From: Hymenobacter psoromatis
GTDB taxonomy: Bacteria; Bacteroidota; Bacteroidia; Cytophagales; Hymenobacteraceae
Length of the DNA stretch: 64,000 nt
Direction of reading: 5' to 3'
Assembly: GCA_001596155.1 (NCBI GenBank)
Contig: CP014771.1
Coordinates: 1,302,001-1,366,000, forward strand
The notes under the pieces were generated by a model. It worked only from the letters and a program-made list of their open reading frames with translations. It searched no databases and had not been told where the DNA came from. This document shows, one piece after another, positions 1-7,907 of the stretch; position 1 is the first letter of the stretch, and each line of letters starts with the position of its first letter. The translations under genes and the position numbers were made by a program.

Positions 1-27
1 CTGGGGCCAGACTTTTGCGTTCGGGCC

Positions 28-36
28 GCACCTTTG
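28..36 (+). promoter_or_regulatory. putative -7 box of fabH (GCACCTTTG)
   Basis: GCACCTTTG lies 5 bases before the fabH ATG and resembles the Bacteroidota -7 box TAnnTTTG, with C for the first T. The same nonamer precedes three other genes here (46825-46833 minus, 47312, 58085). Transcription would start at or within a few bases of the ATG, so the mRNA may be leaderless. No -33 box can be judged because the window begins here. Confidence 0.45.
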
Positions 37-41
37 CGCTC

Positions 42-1034
42 ATGAAGATTACCGCCGCCATTACCGGAGTCGGAGGCTACGTGCCCGACTACGTGCTCAC
101 CAACAAGGAGCTCGAGCAACTGGTCGATACCACCGACGAATGGATTACCTCGCGCACCGGCATCAAAGAGCGCCGCATTCTGAAGGGGAAGGACCAGGGC
201 AGCTCGGTGATGGGCATTAAGGCGGTGCGGCAGCTGCTGGAAAAAACCAATACCGACCCCGCCGCTATCGACCTGGTTATCTGCGCCACCGTGACGCCCG
301 ACGTGCTGTTTCCGGCCACGGCCAACATTATTGCGAACGCGGTGGGCATCAAAAACGCTTTTGGCTACGACCTGAACGCGGCGTGCTCGGGCTTTTTATA
401 CGCGCTGGCCACCGGCGCGCAGTTCGTGCAGAGCGGCATGTATAAGAAGGTAGTGATAGTGGGGGCCGATAAAATGTCGGCCATTGTGGATTATACTGAC
501 CGCTCCAACTGCATCATCTTTGGCGATGGCGCTGGGGCCGTGCTCCTGGAGCCCAGCACCGACGGCTACGGCATCCTCGACCAGGTGCTGCGCGCCGATG
601 GCAACGGCGAGCAGTTTCTGCACCAGAAAGCGGGGGGTAGCCGCCGCCCGCCCACGGCCGAAACCATCGCCAACCGCGAGCACTTCATTTACCAGGAAGG
701 TGCCACGGTTTTCAAGTTTGCCGTGACCAACATGGCCGACGTAGCCGCCCAGGTGATGGCCCGCCAGGGCCTCAGCCACGACGACGTGGCCTGGCTGGTG
801 CCCCACCAGGCCAACAAGCGCATTATCGACGCTACGGCCCACCGCATGGGGGTAGGGCCCGAAAAGGTGATGCTCAACATTCAGCGCTACGGCAACACCA
901 CCAACGGCACCATTCCCCTGTGCCTCTGGGACTACGAGAAACAATTGCACAAGGGCGATAACCTCATCTTCGCGGCCTTCGGCGGCGGCTTCACCTGGGG
1001 CGCCATGCACATCAAATGGGCGTACGATTCTTAA
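42..1034 (+). CDS. fabH: beta-ketoacyl-ACP synthase III (FabH)
   Basis: Condenses acetyl-CoA (or a branched acyl-CoA) with malonyl-ACP, the first elongation step of type II fatty acid synthesis in the cytoplasm. The 330-residue product has the usual family length. The thiolase-fold catalytic triad is visible: Cys115 in NAACSGF, His255 in VPHQAN and Asn285 in YGNTTNG. I start at ATG 42 (MKITAAITG); an upstream in-frame ATG at 15 would add nine residues that overlap the promoter-like box. It is followed by efp, accB and accC on the same strand, so acyl-chain initiation and malonyl-CoA supply are neighbours. Bacteroidota FabH enzymes often prefer iso-branched primers; substrate preference cannot be read here. 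Confidence 0.96.
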   Translation: MKITAAITGVGGYVPDYVLTNKELEQLVDTTDEWITSRTGIKERRILKGKDQGSSVMGIKAVRQLLEKTNTDPAAIDLVICATVTPDVLFPATANIIANAVGIKNAFGYDLNAACSGFLYALATGAQFVQSGMYKKVVIVGADKMSAIVDYTDRSNCIIFGDGAGAVLLEPSTDGYGILDQVLRADGNGEQFLHQKAGGSRRPPTAETIANREHFIYQEGATVFKFAVTNMADVAAQVMARQGLSHDDVAWLVPHQANKRIIDATAHRMGVGPEKVMLNIQRYGNTTNGTIPLCLWDYEKQLHKGDNLIFAAFGGGFTWGAMHIKWAYDS

Positions 1035-1128
1035 GTTATGAGTTAAAAGTTATGAGTTAAGAGTTGGCTCCATTGGCCGCCAAAACTCATAACCGTAACT
1101 CTTAACTCATAACTCTTAACTCTTAACT
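1035..1128. repeat. palindromic repeat family A, copy 1
   Basis: Inverted repeat built from short units of the type AGTTATGAGTTA and GAGTTAAGAGTT on the left and their complements (AACTCTTAACTC, ACTCATAAC) on the right, with a loop around 1070-1085. It fills the gap between fabH and efp. Related copies lie at 30663-30711, 38383-38470 (inside a gene) and 50343-50372. Confidence 0.8.
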
Positions 1129-1135
1129 GAAACCA

Positions 1136-1699
1136 ATGGCAACCACCGCCGACTTCCGCAATGGGCTCGTGTTGATGTACAACAACGACCTGCACGTTAT
1201 CACCGAATTTCAGCACGTGAAGCCCGGCAAAGGCCCGGCTTTCGTGCGCACCAAAATGCGTAATATCAAGACTGGCCGGGTCTTGGACAATACTTTTAAT
1301 GCTGGCGTCAAGATTGAAACGGCCCGCGTGGAGCAGCGCCCGCACCAGTATTTGTTTAAGGACGACTACGGCTACACGTTCATGGACACTGACACGTTTG
1401 AGCAGATTGTGCTGAACGAGGCGATGGTACCTTTCGCCGACCTCATGAAGGAAGGCCAGGCCGTGACCATCCTCATGCACGCCGAAACCGAGCAGCCCCT
1501 CACCGCCGAGCTGCCCACCACCGTGGACCTGCTGGTGACCTACACTGAGCCCGGCCTGCGCGGCGACACCGCCACCAATACCCTCAAGGCCGCCACCGTC
1601 GAAACCGGGGCTCGCATTCAGGTGCCGCTGTTCGTAGATACGGACACCAAAATTCGCATCAAAACCAGCGACTACTCCTACGTAGAGCGCGTGAAGTAA
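1136..1699 (+). CDS. efp: elongation factor P
   Basis: Binds the ribosome between the P and E sites and relieves stalling at polyproline stretches. The 187 residues give the three-domain EF-P length: KOW-like N-terminal domain with the conserved KPGKGPAF loop (tip Lys32, the position modified or left bare depending on the lineage), then two OB folds ending in KTSDYSYVERVK. Start ATG 1136 directly follows family-A repeat DNA. EF-P should matter in this genome, because many proteins here carry Pro-Pro runs encoded by the CTACCCCCC motif. It sits between fabH and accB. Confidence 0.97.
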   Translation: MATTADFRNGLVLMYNNDLHVITEFQHVKPGKGPAFVRTKMRNIKTGRVLDNTFNAGVKIETARVEQRPHQYLFKDDYGYTFMDTDTFEQIVLNEAMVPFADLMKEGQAVTILMHAETEQPLTAELPTTVDLLVTYTEPGLRGDTATNTLKAATVETGARIQVPLFVDTDTKIRIKTSDYSYVERVK

Positions 1700-1706
1700 G
1701 GTTGTT

Positions 1707-1776
1707 GCGCGGGTTCGCCGAGTCCGCGCGCGGTAGCAGCCAAACGTTCCAACGCGCGGACTCGCTGAGCCCGCGC
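1707..1776. repeat. imperfect hairpin repeat J
   Basis: Inverted repeat between efp and accB. The left arm begins GCGCGGGTTCGCCGAG and the right arm ends CTCGCTGAGCCCGCGC, around a loop near 1733-1752. Read on the minus strand it begins GTAGCGCGGGCT, resembling the ends of elements D and E (GTAGCGCGAAC), so it may be a distant family member. Confidence 0.7.
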
Positions 1777-1834
1777 TACTTCCCCTCCGATGTCGAAAGA
1801 TTCTCATAAAACCCCGCCTAAAAAAGACGCTGCC

Positions 1835-2308
1835 ATGAAAGCCAAAGAACTCCAGGAACTGCTCGACTTCATTGCCAAGTCGGGCCTCAATAAAGTCAAT
1901 ATTGAAACCGAAGAGTTTAAAATCTCGGTGCAGCGCGAGCCCAGCACCAAGCAGATTGTGAGCATGAGCGCGGCGCCCGCTGCTCCGGCCCCGCAGCCAG
2001 CGGCGGCACCAGCGCCCACCATCGCGGCGGCCCCTACCCCCCCGGCCCCGGCCGAACCCGCCAGCGCCGCCAGCTACACGCCCCTCAAGTCGCCCATGAT
2101 TGGCACCTTCTACCGCAGCAGCGGCCCCGATTCACCGATGTTCGCGCAGGTAGGCGATATGGTGGAAAAAGGGCAGGTTATCTGCATCATCGAGGCCATG
2201 AAGCTGTTCAATGAGATTGAAGCCGAGCAATCCGGCCGCATCGTGAAGGTGCTGGTGGAGAATGCTACCCCCGTGGAGTACGACCAGCCGCTGTTTCTGA
2301 TTGAATAG
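1835..2308 (+). CDS. accB: biotin carboxyl carrier protein of acetyl-CoA carboxylase
   Basis: Carries the biotin that shuttles CO2 from biotin carboxylase (AccC) to the carboxyltransferase. The layout is typical: N-terminal helix ([10 protein letters not shown]), a flexible Ala/Pro linker at about residues 45-80, and the C-terminal biotinyl domain with the biotinylation motif EAMK (Lys123). I chose ATG 1835, giving 157 residues; ATG 1790 in frame would add a 15-residue lysine-rich tail unlike the family. It lies upstream of accC, separated by family-B repeat 2328-2416. Confidence 0.95.
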   Translation: MKAKELQELLDFIAKSGLNKVNIETEEFKISVQREPSTKQIVSMSAAPAAPAPQPAAAPAPTIAAAPTPPAPAEPASAASYTPLKSPMIGTFYRSSGPDSPMFAQVGDMVEKGQVICIIEAMKLFNEIEAEQSGRIVKVLVENATPVEYDQPLFLIE

Positions 2309-2327
2309 TTTTTCTACGTTGGTTTCC

Positions 2328-2416
2328 AAAAGAACGTCATGCTCATCTAGCGTCCGCTTGTCGAAGCGGTAGAAATGCTTCGACAAGCGGACGCTAGATG
2401 AGCATGACGTTCTTTT
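2328..2416. repeat. palindromic repeat family B, copy 1
   Basis: Near-perfect inverted repeat between accB and accC. The outer arms are AAAAGAACGTCATGCTCATC and its complement, and the inner arms contain GCGTCCGCTTGTCGAAGC. The shared core AAGAACGTCATGC...GACGTTCTTTT recurs at 5746, 24865, 44424 and 63827. A T-run follows the right arm, so it could also end transcription. Confidence 0.85.
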
Positions 2417-2458
2417 AATTTTGATTTTCCTTTTTTATAGATTCCGCCACCTTCGGCC

Positions 2459-3802
2459 ATGTTCAATAAAATCCTGATTGCCAACCGGGGCGAAATTGCC
2501 CTGCGCATTATCCGTACCTGCCGCGAGATGGGCATCAAAACGGTGGCCGTCTATTCGACCGCCGACAAGGAAAGCCTGCACGTGCGCTTTGCCGACGAGG
2601 CCGTGTGCATCGGCCCGCCCCCCAGCAGTCAGAGCTACCTGAACATCCCTACCCTCATCGCGGCGGCCGAGATTACTAACGCCGATGCCATCCACCCCGG
2701 CTACGGCTTTTTGAGCGAGAATGCCGAATTTTCGCGCATCTGCCAGGAAAACGGCATCAAGTTTATCGGGGCCTCGCCCGAGATGATAAACCAAATGGGC
2801 GACAAGGCCACCGCCAAAGCCACCATGATTACGGCCGGCGTGCCCGTGGTGCCCGGCTCGGTGGGCTTGCTCGAATCGGTGGAGCAGGGCAAGCAAATCG
2901 CCCACGAGATTAAGTATCCCGTTATCATTAAGGCCACGGCCGGCGGCGGCGGGCGCGGCATGCGCATCATCAACGGCGACGACGAATTCCAGAAAGCCTG
3001 GGACGACGCGCGCACCGAATCCAAGGCCGCCTTCGGCAACGATGGCATGTACCTGGAAAAATACGTGGTGGAGCCGCGCCACATCGAGATTCAGATTGTA
3101 GGCGACCAGTTCGGCCACGTGGCGCACCTCTCGGAGCGCGACTGCTCCATCCAGCGCCGCCACCAGAAGCTGGTGGAGGAAGCGCCCTCGCCCTTCATGA
3201 CCGACGACTTGCGCGAGCGCATGGGCGCGGCGGCCATTGCCGGGGCCTCGGCCATCGGCTACGAGGGGGTAGGGACCATCGAATTTCTGGTCGATGCCAA
3301 CCGCGATTTCTACTTCATGGAAATGAACACCCGCATCCAGGTCGAGCACCCGGTCACGGAGGAAATCATCAACTATGACCTTATTAAAGAGCAGATTAAG
3401 GTAGCGGCCGGCATCCCGATTTCGGGCAAAAATTACTTCCCTAAAATGCACGCGATGGAGTGCCGCATCAACGCCGAGGACCCGCGCAACAACTTCCGCC
3501 CCGCGCCCGGCCGCATCACTACCCTCCACATTCCCGGCGGCCACGGCGTGCGCGTCGATACCCACGTCTATGCCGGCTACCAGATTCCGCCCAACTACGA
3601 CTCCATGATTGCCAAGCTCATCACCGTGGCCCAAACCCGCGAGGAGTGCATTGTCAAAATGAAGCGCGCCCTGAGCGAGTTCGTGGTGGAAGGCGTGAAG
3701 ACTACTATTCCGTTTCACCTGGCGCTGATGGACAGCGAGGATTTCAAGGCTGGCAATTTCACCACGAAGTTTTTGGAATCGTTTGATTTCTCGGTAGTGT
3801 AA
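2459..3802 (+). CDS. accC: biotin carboxylase subunit of acetyl-CoA carboxylase
   Basis: ATP-dependent carboxylation of biotin on AccB, giving malonyl-CoA with the carboxyltransferase. The 447 residues match the family. Visible features are the N-terminal [17 protein letters not shown] pre-ATP-grasp segment, the glycine-rich ATP-binding loop [12 protein letters not shown] (about residue 160), and the active-site stretch [14 protein letters not shown] (about 285). Start ATG 2459 has no competing upstream start. It ends seven bases before the next small gene, where lower-GC DNA begins. Confidence 0.97.
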   Translation: MFNKILIANRGEIALRIIRTCREMGIKTVAVYSTADKESLHVRFADEAVCIGPPPSSQSYLNIPTLIAAAEITNADAIHPGYGFLSENAEFSRICQENGIKFIGASPEMINQMGDKATAKATMITAGVPVVPGSVGLLESVEQGKQIAHEIKYPVIIKATAGGGGRGMRIINGDDEFQKAWDDARTESKAAFGNDGMYLEKYVVEPRHIEIQIVGDQFGHVAHLSERDCSIQRRHQKLVEEAPSPFMTDDLRERMGAAAIAGASAIGYEGVGTIEFLVDANRDFYFMEMNTRIQVEHPVTEEIINYDLIKEQIKVAAGIPISGKNYFPKMHAMECRINAEDPRNNFRPAPGRITTLHIPGGHGVRVDTHVYAGYQIPPNYDSMIAKLITVAQTREECIVKMKRALSEFVVEGVKTTIPFHLALMDSEDFKAGNFTTKFLESFDFSVV

Positions 3803-3808
3803 CTCAAT

Positions 3809-4039
3809 ATGCTGCGTAAATTCAGACATTTCAAAGCCGAATCAACAGGTCATTTCAGGATACTCATTGTTCTTATTGTTTTCTCGTGGATTGCGGCTAC
3901 ATCATATACTAGTTATAATTCATCTAAAATCAACGAAATACAAAGTGGTCTAGCAGCAACTTTTTGGGTCAGCTTTCTCTACTGGCTTATCGTAAGAGTA
4001 GCACTGTGGATACTTGATGGATTTAATAATCGCTCATAA
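3809..4039 (+). CDS. small hypothetical membrane protein
   Basis: 76 residues with two likely membrane segments (about residues 17-33, ILIVLIVFSWIAATSY, and 50-70, FWVSFLYWLIVRVALWI) and a basic N-terminus, suggesting an inner-membrane hairpin. I do not recognise a family. Codon use is much more AT-rich than in accC or ffh, as in the following genes to 5728, which suggests an acquired islet. It starts seven bases after accC and ends three bases before the Uma2 gene, so it could be co-transcribed with either. Confidence 0.55.
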   Translation: MLRKFRHFKAESTGHFRILIVLIVFSWIAATSYTSYNSSKINEIQSGLAATFWVSFLYWLIVRVALWILDGFNNRS

Positions 4040-4042
4040 CTT

Positions 4043-4660
4043 ATGCCCGCAGCCCAATCTGCTTATCAGAGCCACTACACCGTCGAGGAGTATTTCGCCT
4101 TTGAGGAGCAGTCGGATATTCGCCACGAATACTACCACGGCGAAATCTTTCCGCTCGAAGGACCGGCTTCGGCAGAAGGAATGGCTGGCGGCACCAAGCA
4201 ACATAACCGACTGATTCAAAACTGTGCGTTTGGATTACGGTTAGGTTTACAAGGGCGAAGCTGCGAGATTTACGCGGAGAATGTGCGGCTTGCTATTGAG
4301 GCCGGAGAGCATTATAGCTATCCAGACGTGATGGTAAGCTGCGACCCGCACGATGACGACCCGCGCACGGCGCATTCTCCGTTACTGATAATCGAAGTAT
4401 TGTCGAAGAGCACGGAGGCCCGCGACCGCGGCTGGAAGTTTGAGCAAAGCCAACTTATTCCCTCTTTACAGCAATACGTGCTGGTATCGCAGTATCGCAT
4501 CCTAGTGGACAGCTTCGTTCGTACCGACCACGGCACCTGGGAATTGACTAGCTTGCGGAAGCTCACGGACGTTTTGATGTTGCCGTCATTACAGTGTCAA
4601 TTGTCGCTGGCGGATATTTACGAGCGCATCAACATTCCGCCTTTGCGGTTGGCGGATTGA
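4043..4660 (+). CDS. Uma2 family (DUF820) putative restriction-endonuclease-fold protein
   Basis: 205 residues with the DUF820/Uma2 pattern: N-terminal YTVEEYFAFEEQ, a DIRHEYYHGEIFPLEG strand-turn, then YPDVMV and LLIIEVLSKST, which supply the Asp and Glu of a PD-(D/E)XK-type core, followed by a C-terminal YVLVSQ strand. The family is abundant in cyanobacteria and Bacteroidota and its function is largely unproven. A second, distinct member lies at 38904-39491. The codons are AT-richer than the housekeeping genes nearby. Confidence 0.85.
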   Translation: MPAAQSAYQSHYTVEEYFAFEEQSDIRHEYYHGEIFPLEGPASAEGMAGGTKQHNRLIQNCAFGLRLGLQGRSCEIYAENVRLAIEAGEHYSYPDVMVSCDPHDDDPRTAHSPLLIIEVLSKSTEARDRGWKFEQSQLIPSLQQYVLVSQYRILVDSFVRTDHGTWELTSLRKLTDVLMLPSLQCQLSLADIYERINIPPLRLAD

Positions 4661-4727
4661 AAAGAGAGTTCAACTGTTCACGCGTAGCCGAGCAGGTTTT
4701 TGTTAATCACGCAATACTTTTAGCGTT

Positions 4728-5003
4728 ATGCAACCGCACATCCTCACCATCCCCGACGACAATGTGTACCAGGAGTTAGTACGGCTGGCGGCAGCGGCCG
4801 GCCTGCATATTGCCGATAATGGCTTGGTATCAAAGTCGGTAAGTTTAGCGGCCGAGCACGCCCTACGCCCTGTTTTATCGGCAAGTGAGCGCGAATATCA
4901 TTTAGAGATTATCAAAAAAGGGGGCGATGGAAAAAGTATTTCCGACCCGCTCGCCTGGCAGCGCGAGGAACGGCGGGACCGCTCACTTCCCGGCCGCGAC
5001 TAA
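4728..5003 (+). CDS. putative antitoxin of a PIN-domain toxin pair
   Basis: 91 residues, starting at ATG 4728, just after a TACTTTTA box that resembles a -7 element. The stop overlaps the ATG of the next gene by one base (TAATG), the tight coupling typical of type II toxin-antitoxin pairs. The N-terminus (HILTIPDDNVYQELVRLAAA) resembles a short DNA-binding or dimerisation segment and the C-terminus is charged and probably disordered. The antitoxin call rests mainly on position before a PIN toxin; I recognise no named antitoxin family. Confidence 0.65.
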   Translation: MQPHILTIPDDNVYQELVRLAAAAGLHIADNGLVSKSVSLAAEHALRPVLSASEREYHLEIIKKGGDGKSISDPLAWQREERRDRSLPGRD

Positions 5004-5371
5004 TGGCCTATCTACTCGATAGTAACCTGCTCATCTATTCGGCCAATCCCGACAGTGCTTTTCTGCGGCCATTAGTACTAAATCCTACTAACTTTGTTTC
5101 GGCTATTTCTCAGGTAGAAACGCTCGGGTTTCATAAGCTGACGGCAGCTGACGCGGCTTACTTCAATTCAGCATTTACCATCCTGGGTATCCTACCCGTG
5201 AGCCAGGCAATTATATTGCGAGCGATAGTTCTACGTCAGCAGCGGCGCATGTCGCTTGGTGATGCGCTCATCGCGGCTACCGCTTTAGAATATAATTTGG
5301 AGGTAGCAACTCGCAATACGGCTGATTTTTCGTCAGTTTCAGGCTTATCCGTTTACAATCCATTCGAGTAA
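5003..5371 (+). CDS. PIN-domain (VapC-like) toxin
   Basis: 122 residues, the usual length of a VapC-type ribonuclease. The PIN motifs are visible: N-terminal YLLDSNLLIY (first Asp), SQVETLGF (Glu), SLGDALIAATAL (second Asp region) and ATRNTADFS (C-terminal Asp). Members of the family cleave RNA, often tRNA, and are neutralised by the upstream partner. Translation is coupled through the TAATG overlap at 5001-5005. RNA target and activity cannot be deduced. Confidence 0.85.
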   Translation: MAYLLDSNLLIYSANPDSAFLRPLVLNPTNFVSAISQVETLGFHKLTAADAAYFNSAFTILGILPVSQAIILRAIVLRQQRRMSLGDALIAATALEYNLEVATRNTADFSSVSGLSVYNPFE

Positions 5372-5383
5372 TAATTTGTAAAG

Positions 5384-5728
5384 ATGAAGCTCCTGGTTTT
5401 TATCTATTTTTCTATTATTGCGCTTGCCAGCTGCTCCGCGCCCTGCAATGGCCACATTGAGAGCTCGGTGCTTTATTTTAAGCAAGCGCCGCAAGGCCAA
5501 TTCGTTTACGCTAATGTGCTTAATGACCCAAGCCTTGGCAACCAGCAAACGCTGATGCGCGAGGACAAGGAATATGGCACGTTTCCGCACGTCATTATTA
5601 TTAATGACCCGCAAATGAAATACAAAGGCCAAAGCACTATTTGCTTCGATGAGTTTACGAAGCAGCCTTTGCCGGTTGATATTGATTTGCGAGAAAAAGA
5701 TATTCCGCGCATTTTAATTACCAAGTAG
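5384..5728 (+). CDS. hypothetical lipoprotein
   Basis: 114 residues beginning with a lipoprotein signal (MKLLVFIYFSIIALASC), where LASC is the lipobox and Cys17 the likely lipidated residue. The mature part has three further Cys residues and no domain I recognise. It is the last gene of the AT-richer islet and is convergent with ffh; family-B repeat 5746-5847 lies between the two stop codons. Confidence 0.65.
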   Translation: MKLLVFIYFSIIALASCSAPCNGHIESSVLYFKQAPQGQFVYANVLNDPSLGNQQTLMREDKEYGTFPHVIIINDPQMKYKGQSTICFDEFTKQPLPVDIDLREKDIPRILITK

Positions 5729-5745
5729 ATTCTCACACAAACAAG

Positions 5746-5847
5746 AAGAACGTTATGCTGAGCTTGCCGAAGCATCTCTACCGCACCGCTGGCTTACCAA
5801 TGGCGTGGTAGAGATGCTTCGACAAGCTCAGCATGACGTTCTTTTTT
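5746..5847. repeat. palindromic repeat family B, copy 2
   Basis: Inverted repeat with arms AAGAACGTTATGCTGAGCTT and its near-complement, continuing inwards with GCCGAAGCATCTCTACC and GGTAGAGATGCTTCGACA. It lies between the convergent lipoprotein gene and ffh and ends in a T-run, a position where a bidirectional terminator would be useful. Confidence 0.85.
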
Positions 5848-5866
5848 ACCCGTTTTTCGCGCTGGC

Positions 5867-7237
5867 TTACCGGCGGCCCATGCCGGGCATTCCGCCGCCT
5901 TTCATGCCGCCCATCATTTTGGCCATTTGGGCCATACCACCTTTGGTCTGGCTCATTTTATTCATTTGGCGCATCATTTTGCGCATGTCTTCAAATTGCT
6001 TCATCAGGGCGTTCACCTGCTGAATATCGGTGCCGGAGCCGGCGGCGAGGCGGCGGCGGCGCGAACCGTTGATGAGGTCGGGCTGGGCGCGTTCCTGCTT
6101 GGTCATGCTCTTGATGATGCTCTCGACCGGCTTGAAAGCGTCGTCGTCAATTTCGACGTCTTTCATCATCTTCGAGGCACCCGGAATCATGCCCACCAGG
6201 TCCTTGAGGTTGCCCATCTTCTTGATTTGCTCGAGCTGGCCGAGAAAGTCGTTGAAGTCGAACTGGTTTTTGCGAATCTTGGCGTTGATGCGCTTGGCTT
6301 CTTCCTCGTCGAACTGCTGCTGGGCGCGCTCTACGAGTGAAATCACGTCGCCCATGCCCAGGATGCGCTGGGCCATGCGGTCAGGGTAGAAGAGGTCGAG
6401 GGCCTCCATTTTTTCGCCCGTCGAGATGAATTTGATGGGCTTTTCGACCACCGCGCGAATCGAGAGGGCCGCGCCGCCGCGGCTGTCGCCGTCGAGCTTG
6501 GTGAGCACTACCCCGTCGAAATTGAGGCGGTCGTTGAAGGTCTTGGCGGTGTTCACGGCGTCCTGGCCGGTCATCGAATCCACCACGAACAGTGTTTCGC
6601 TGGGGTTGATGGCGCGCTTGACAGCCTCGATTTCGCGCATCATCTGCTCATCCACCGCCAGGCGGCCGGCGGTGTCCACGATGACGACTTTCTTGTTGTT
6701 TTGCTTCGCGTAGGCGATGGCATTTTGCGAAATTTCGACCGGATTTTTGTTGTCCGGCTCCGAGTACACTTCGACCCCAATTTGCTCACCGAGCACCTTG
6801 AGCTGGTCGATGGCGGCGGGGCGGTACACGTCGCAGGCCACCAGCAGCACGGTGCGGTTTTGCTTTTTGATAAAGCTGGCGAGCTTGCCGGCGAAAGTCG
6901 TTTTGCCCGAGCCTTGCAGGCCCGAGAGCAGCACCACGGCCGGGTCGCCCTTGATGACGATATCCTGCTTTTCGCCGCCCATGAGCTGGGTCAGCTCGTC
7001 ATAGACGATTTTGACCATGAGCTGGCCAGGGGAGATGGCCGTGAGCACGTCGCGGCCCATTGCCTCGTCCTTAATCTTATCGGTTACTTCTTTGGCAACC
7101 TTGTAGTTAACGTCGGCATCGACCAGCGCCCGGCGAATTTCTTTGACGGTGGCGGCGACGTTGATTTCCGAGATGCTACCCTGCCCTTTGAGGGTCTTGA
7201 TAGCCTTATCAAGCTTGGTGGAGAGATTGTCAAACAT
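5867..7237 (-). CDS. ffh: signal recognition particle protein Ffh
   Basis: GTPase that binds signal peptides and 4.5S RNA and targets ribosomes to the membrane through FtsY. The 456 residues contain the N domain (1-90), the G domain with GLQGSGKTTFAGKL, DTAGRLAVDEQ and TKLDGDSRGG, and a methionine-rich M domain ending in a Met/Gly-rich tail (MRKMMRQMNKMSQ and MKGGGMPGM). Start at ATG 7237. A short run just upstream (GCGGATTTCGCGGATG, about 7261-7278) looks like repeat debris. No sign of abnormality. Confidence 0.97.
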   Translation of the reverse strand: MFDNLSTKLDKAIKTLKGQGSISEINVAATVKEIRRALVDADVNYKVAKEVTDKIKDEAMGRDVLTAISPGQLMVKIVYDELTQLMGGEKQDIVIKGDPAVVLLSGLQGSGKTTFAGKLASFIKKQNRTVLLVACDVYRPAAIDQLKVLGEQIGVEVYSEPDNKNPVEISQNAIAYAKQNNKKVVIVDTAGRLAVDEQMMREIEAVKRAINPSETLFVVDSMTGQDAVNTAKTFNDRLNFDGVVLTKLDGDSRGGAALSIRAVVEKPIKFISTGEKMEALDLFYPDRMAQRILGMGDVISLVERAQQQFDEEEAKRINAKIRKNQFDFNDFLGQLEQIKKMGNLKDLVGMIPGASKMMKDVEIDDDAFKPVESIIKSMTKQERAQPDLINGSRRRRLAAGSGTDIQQVNALMKQFEDMRKMMRQMNKMSQTKGGMAQMAKMMGGMKGGGMPGMGRR

Positions 7238-7306
7238 ATAATCGCGGATTGAGCAGATGGCGCGGATTTCGCGGATGCGAACGGCGCGGCTGGTTAAGAG
7301 AATGCG

Positions 7307-7816
7307 CTAGGAAGCGCGGCGTAGCTGGGTTTCGAGGTTGGCAATGCGCTGAAGCATGTCGGCGCTGGTCGTTTCGAGCGTTACCAGCCGGGTTTCCTGC
7401 CCGGTATTTTCTTCGGTGAGATGGCCCGCCTGGTCAAAAGTGGCTTGCAGGCGGCGATTGGTGGTGCGCGCTTCGGTTTTCAGGTCCCGTACTTCATCGG
7501 TGAGCGTGTCCACGCGTCCGGTGAGCGTGTCCAGGCGGTCGGCGAGCGTATCCACGTGGTCGGTGAGCGTATCCACGTGGTCGGTGAGCGTATCCACGTG
7601 GTCGGTGAGCGTGTCCACGCGTCCGGTGAGCGTGTCCAGGCGGTCGGCGAGGATGTCGGTTTTCTTGTCAAATTTATCTTCCAGGCGCACGAAGCCGTTC
7701 AGCATGGTTTCGTTAAGCTGCGTGAAGCGGCGCTCGAACGTTTCGCCCAGCCGGTCGGTGGCCTTAATCTGGTCGGCAATCAGAACTAGCAGTTCGTTGG
7801 CTTGGTCGTTGGTCAT
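7307..7816 (-). CDS. heptad-repeat coiled-coil protein of unknown function
   Basis: 169 residues from ATG 7816 (an in-frame GTG at 7822 would add two). The central part is a near-perfect heptad array of the type VDTLTDH/LDTLTGR, about seven units, flanked by further coiled coil; the sequence predicts a long rigid coiled-coil rod with hydrophobic a/d positions. No catalytic domain, signal peptide or membrane segment is visible. The DNA encoding the array is itself a 21-bp tandem repeat (7499-7645), so length may vary between strains. Proteins of this kind are often annotated as apolipoprotein-like or chromosome partition-like, without functional proof. Confidence 0.7.
   Translation of the reverse strand: MTNDQANELLVLIADQIKATDRLGETFERRFTQLNETMLNGFVRLEDKFDKKTDILADRLDTLTGRVDTLTDHVDTLTDHVDTLTDHVDTLADRLDTLTGRVDTLTDEVRDLKTEARTTNRRLQATFDQAGHLTEENTGQETRLVTLETTSADMLQRIANLETQLRRAS
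7499..7645 (-). repeat. 21-bp tandem repeat encoding coiled-coil heptads
   Basis: Seven consecutive 21-bp units related to GGTGAGCGTATCCACGTGGT plus one base, with variants GTGTCCACGCGTCC and GTGTCCAGGCGGTC. The pair of variant units recurs on both sides of three nearly identical central units, which suggests expansion by unequal crossing-over or slippage. The unit is a multiple of three, so the frame is kept. Confidence 0.9.
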
Positions 7817-7907
7817 GGCCACAGGGAGGGGGTAGGAAAGCCAAAGTTACGACCGGCGGGCCGGTGCCGGAAGCCGTAGCTTTACCCACCAAATTGCCCT
7901 GCCCACC

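Noticed and set aside
2435..3829. 464-codon open frame antisense to accC
   Set aside because: It is a shadow frame in GC-rich DNA, with composition rich in His, Gly and Val and no domain, lying entirely over a well-conserved gene.
4728..5371. Anti-phage defence island
   Set aside because: One toxin-antitoxin pair and a Uma2 protein are not enough; no restriction, CRISPR, retron or other defence genes accompany them.
7499..7645. CRISPR-like array
   Set aside because: Units are directly adjacent without spacers and encode in-frame heptads.
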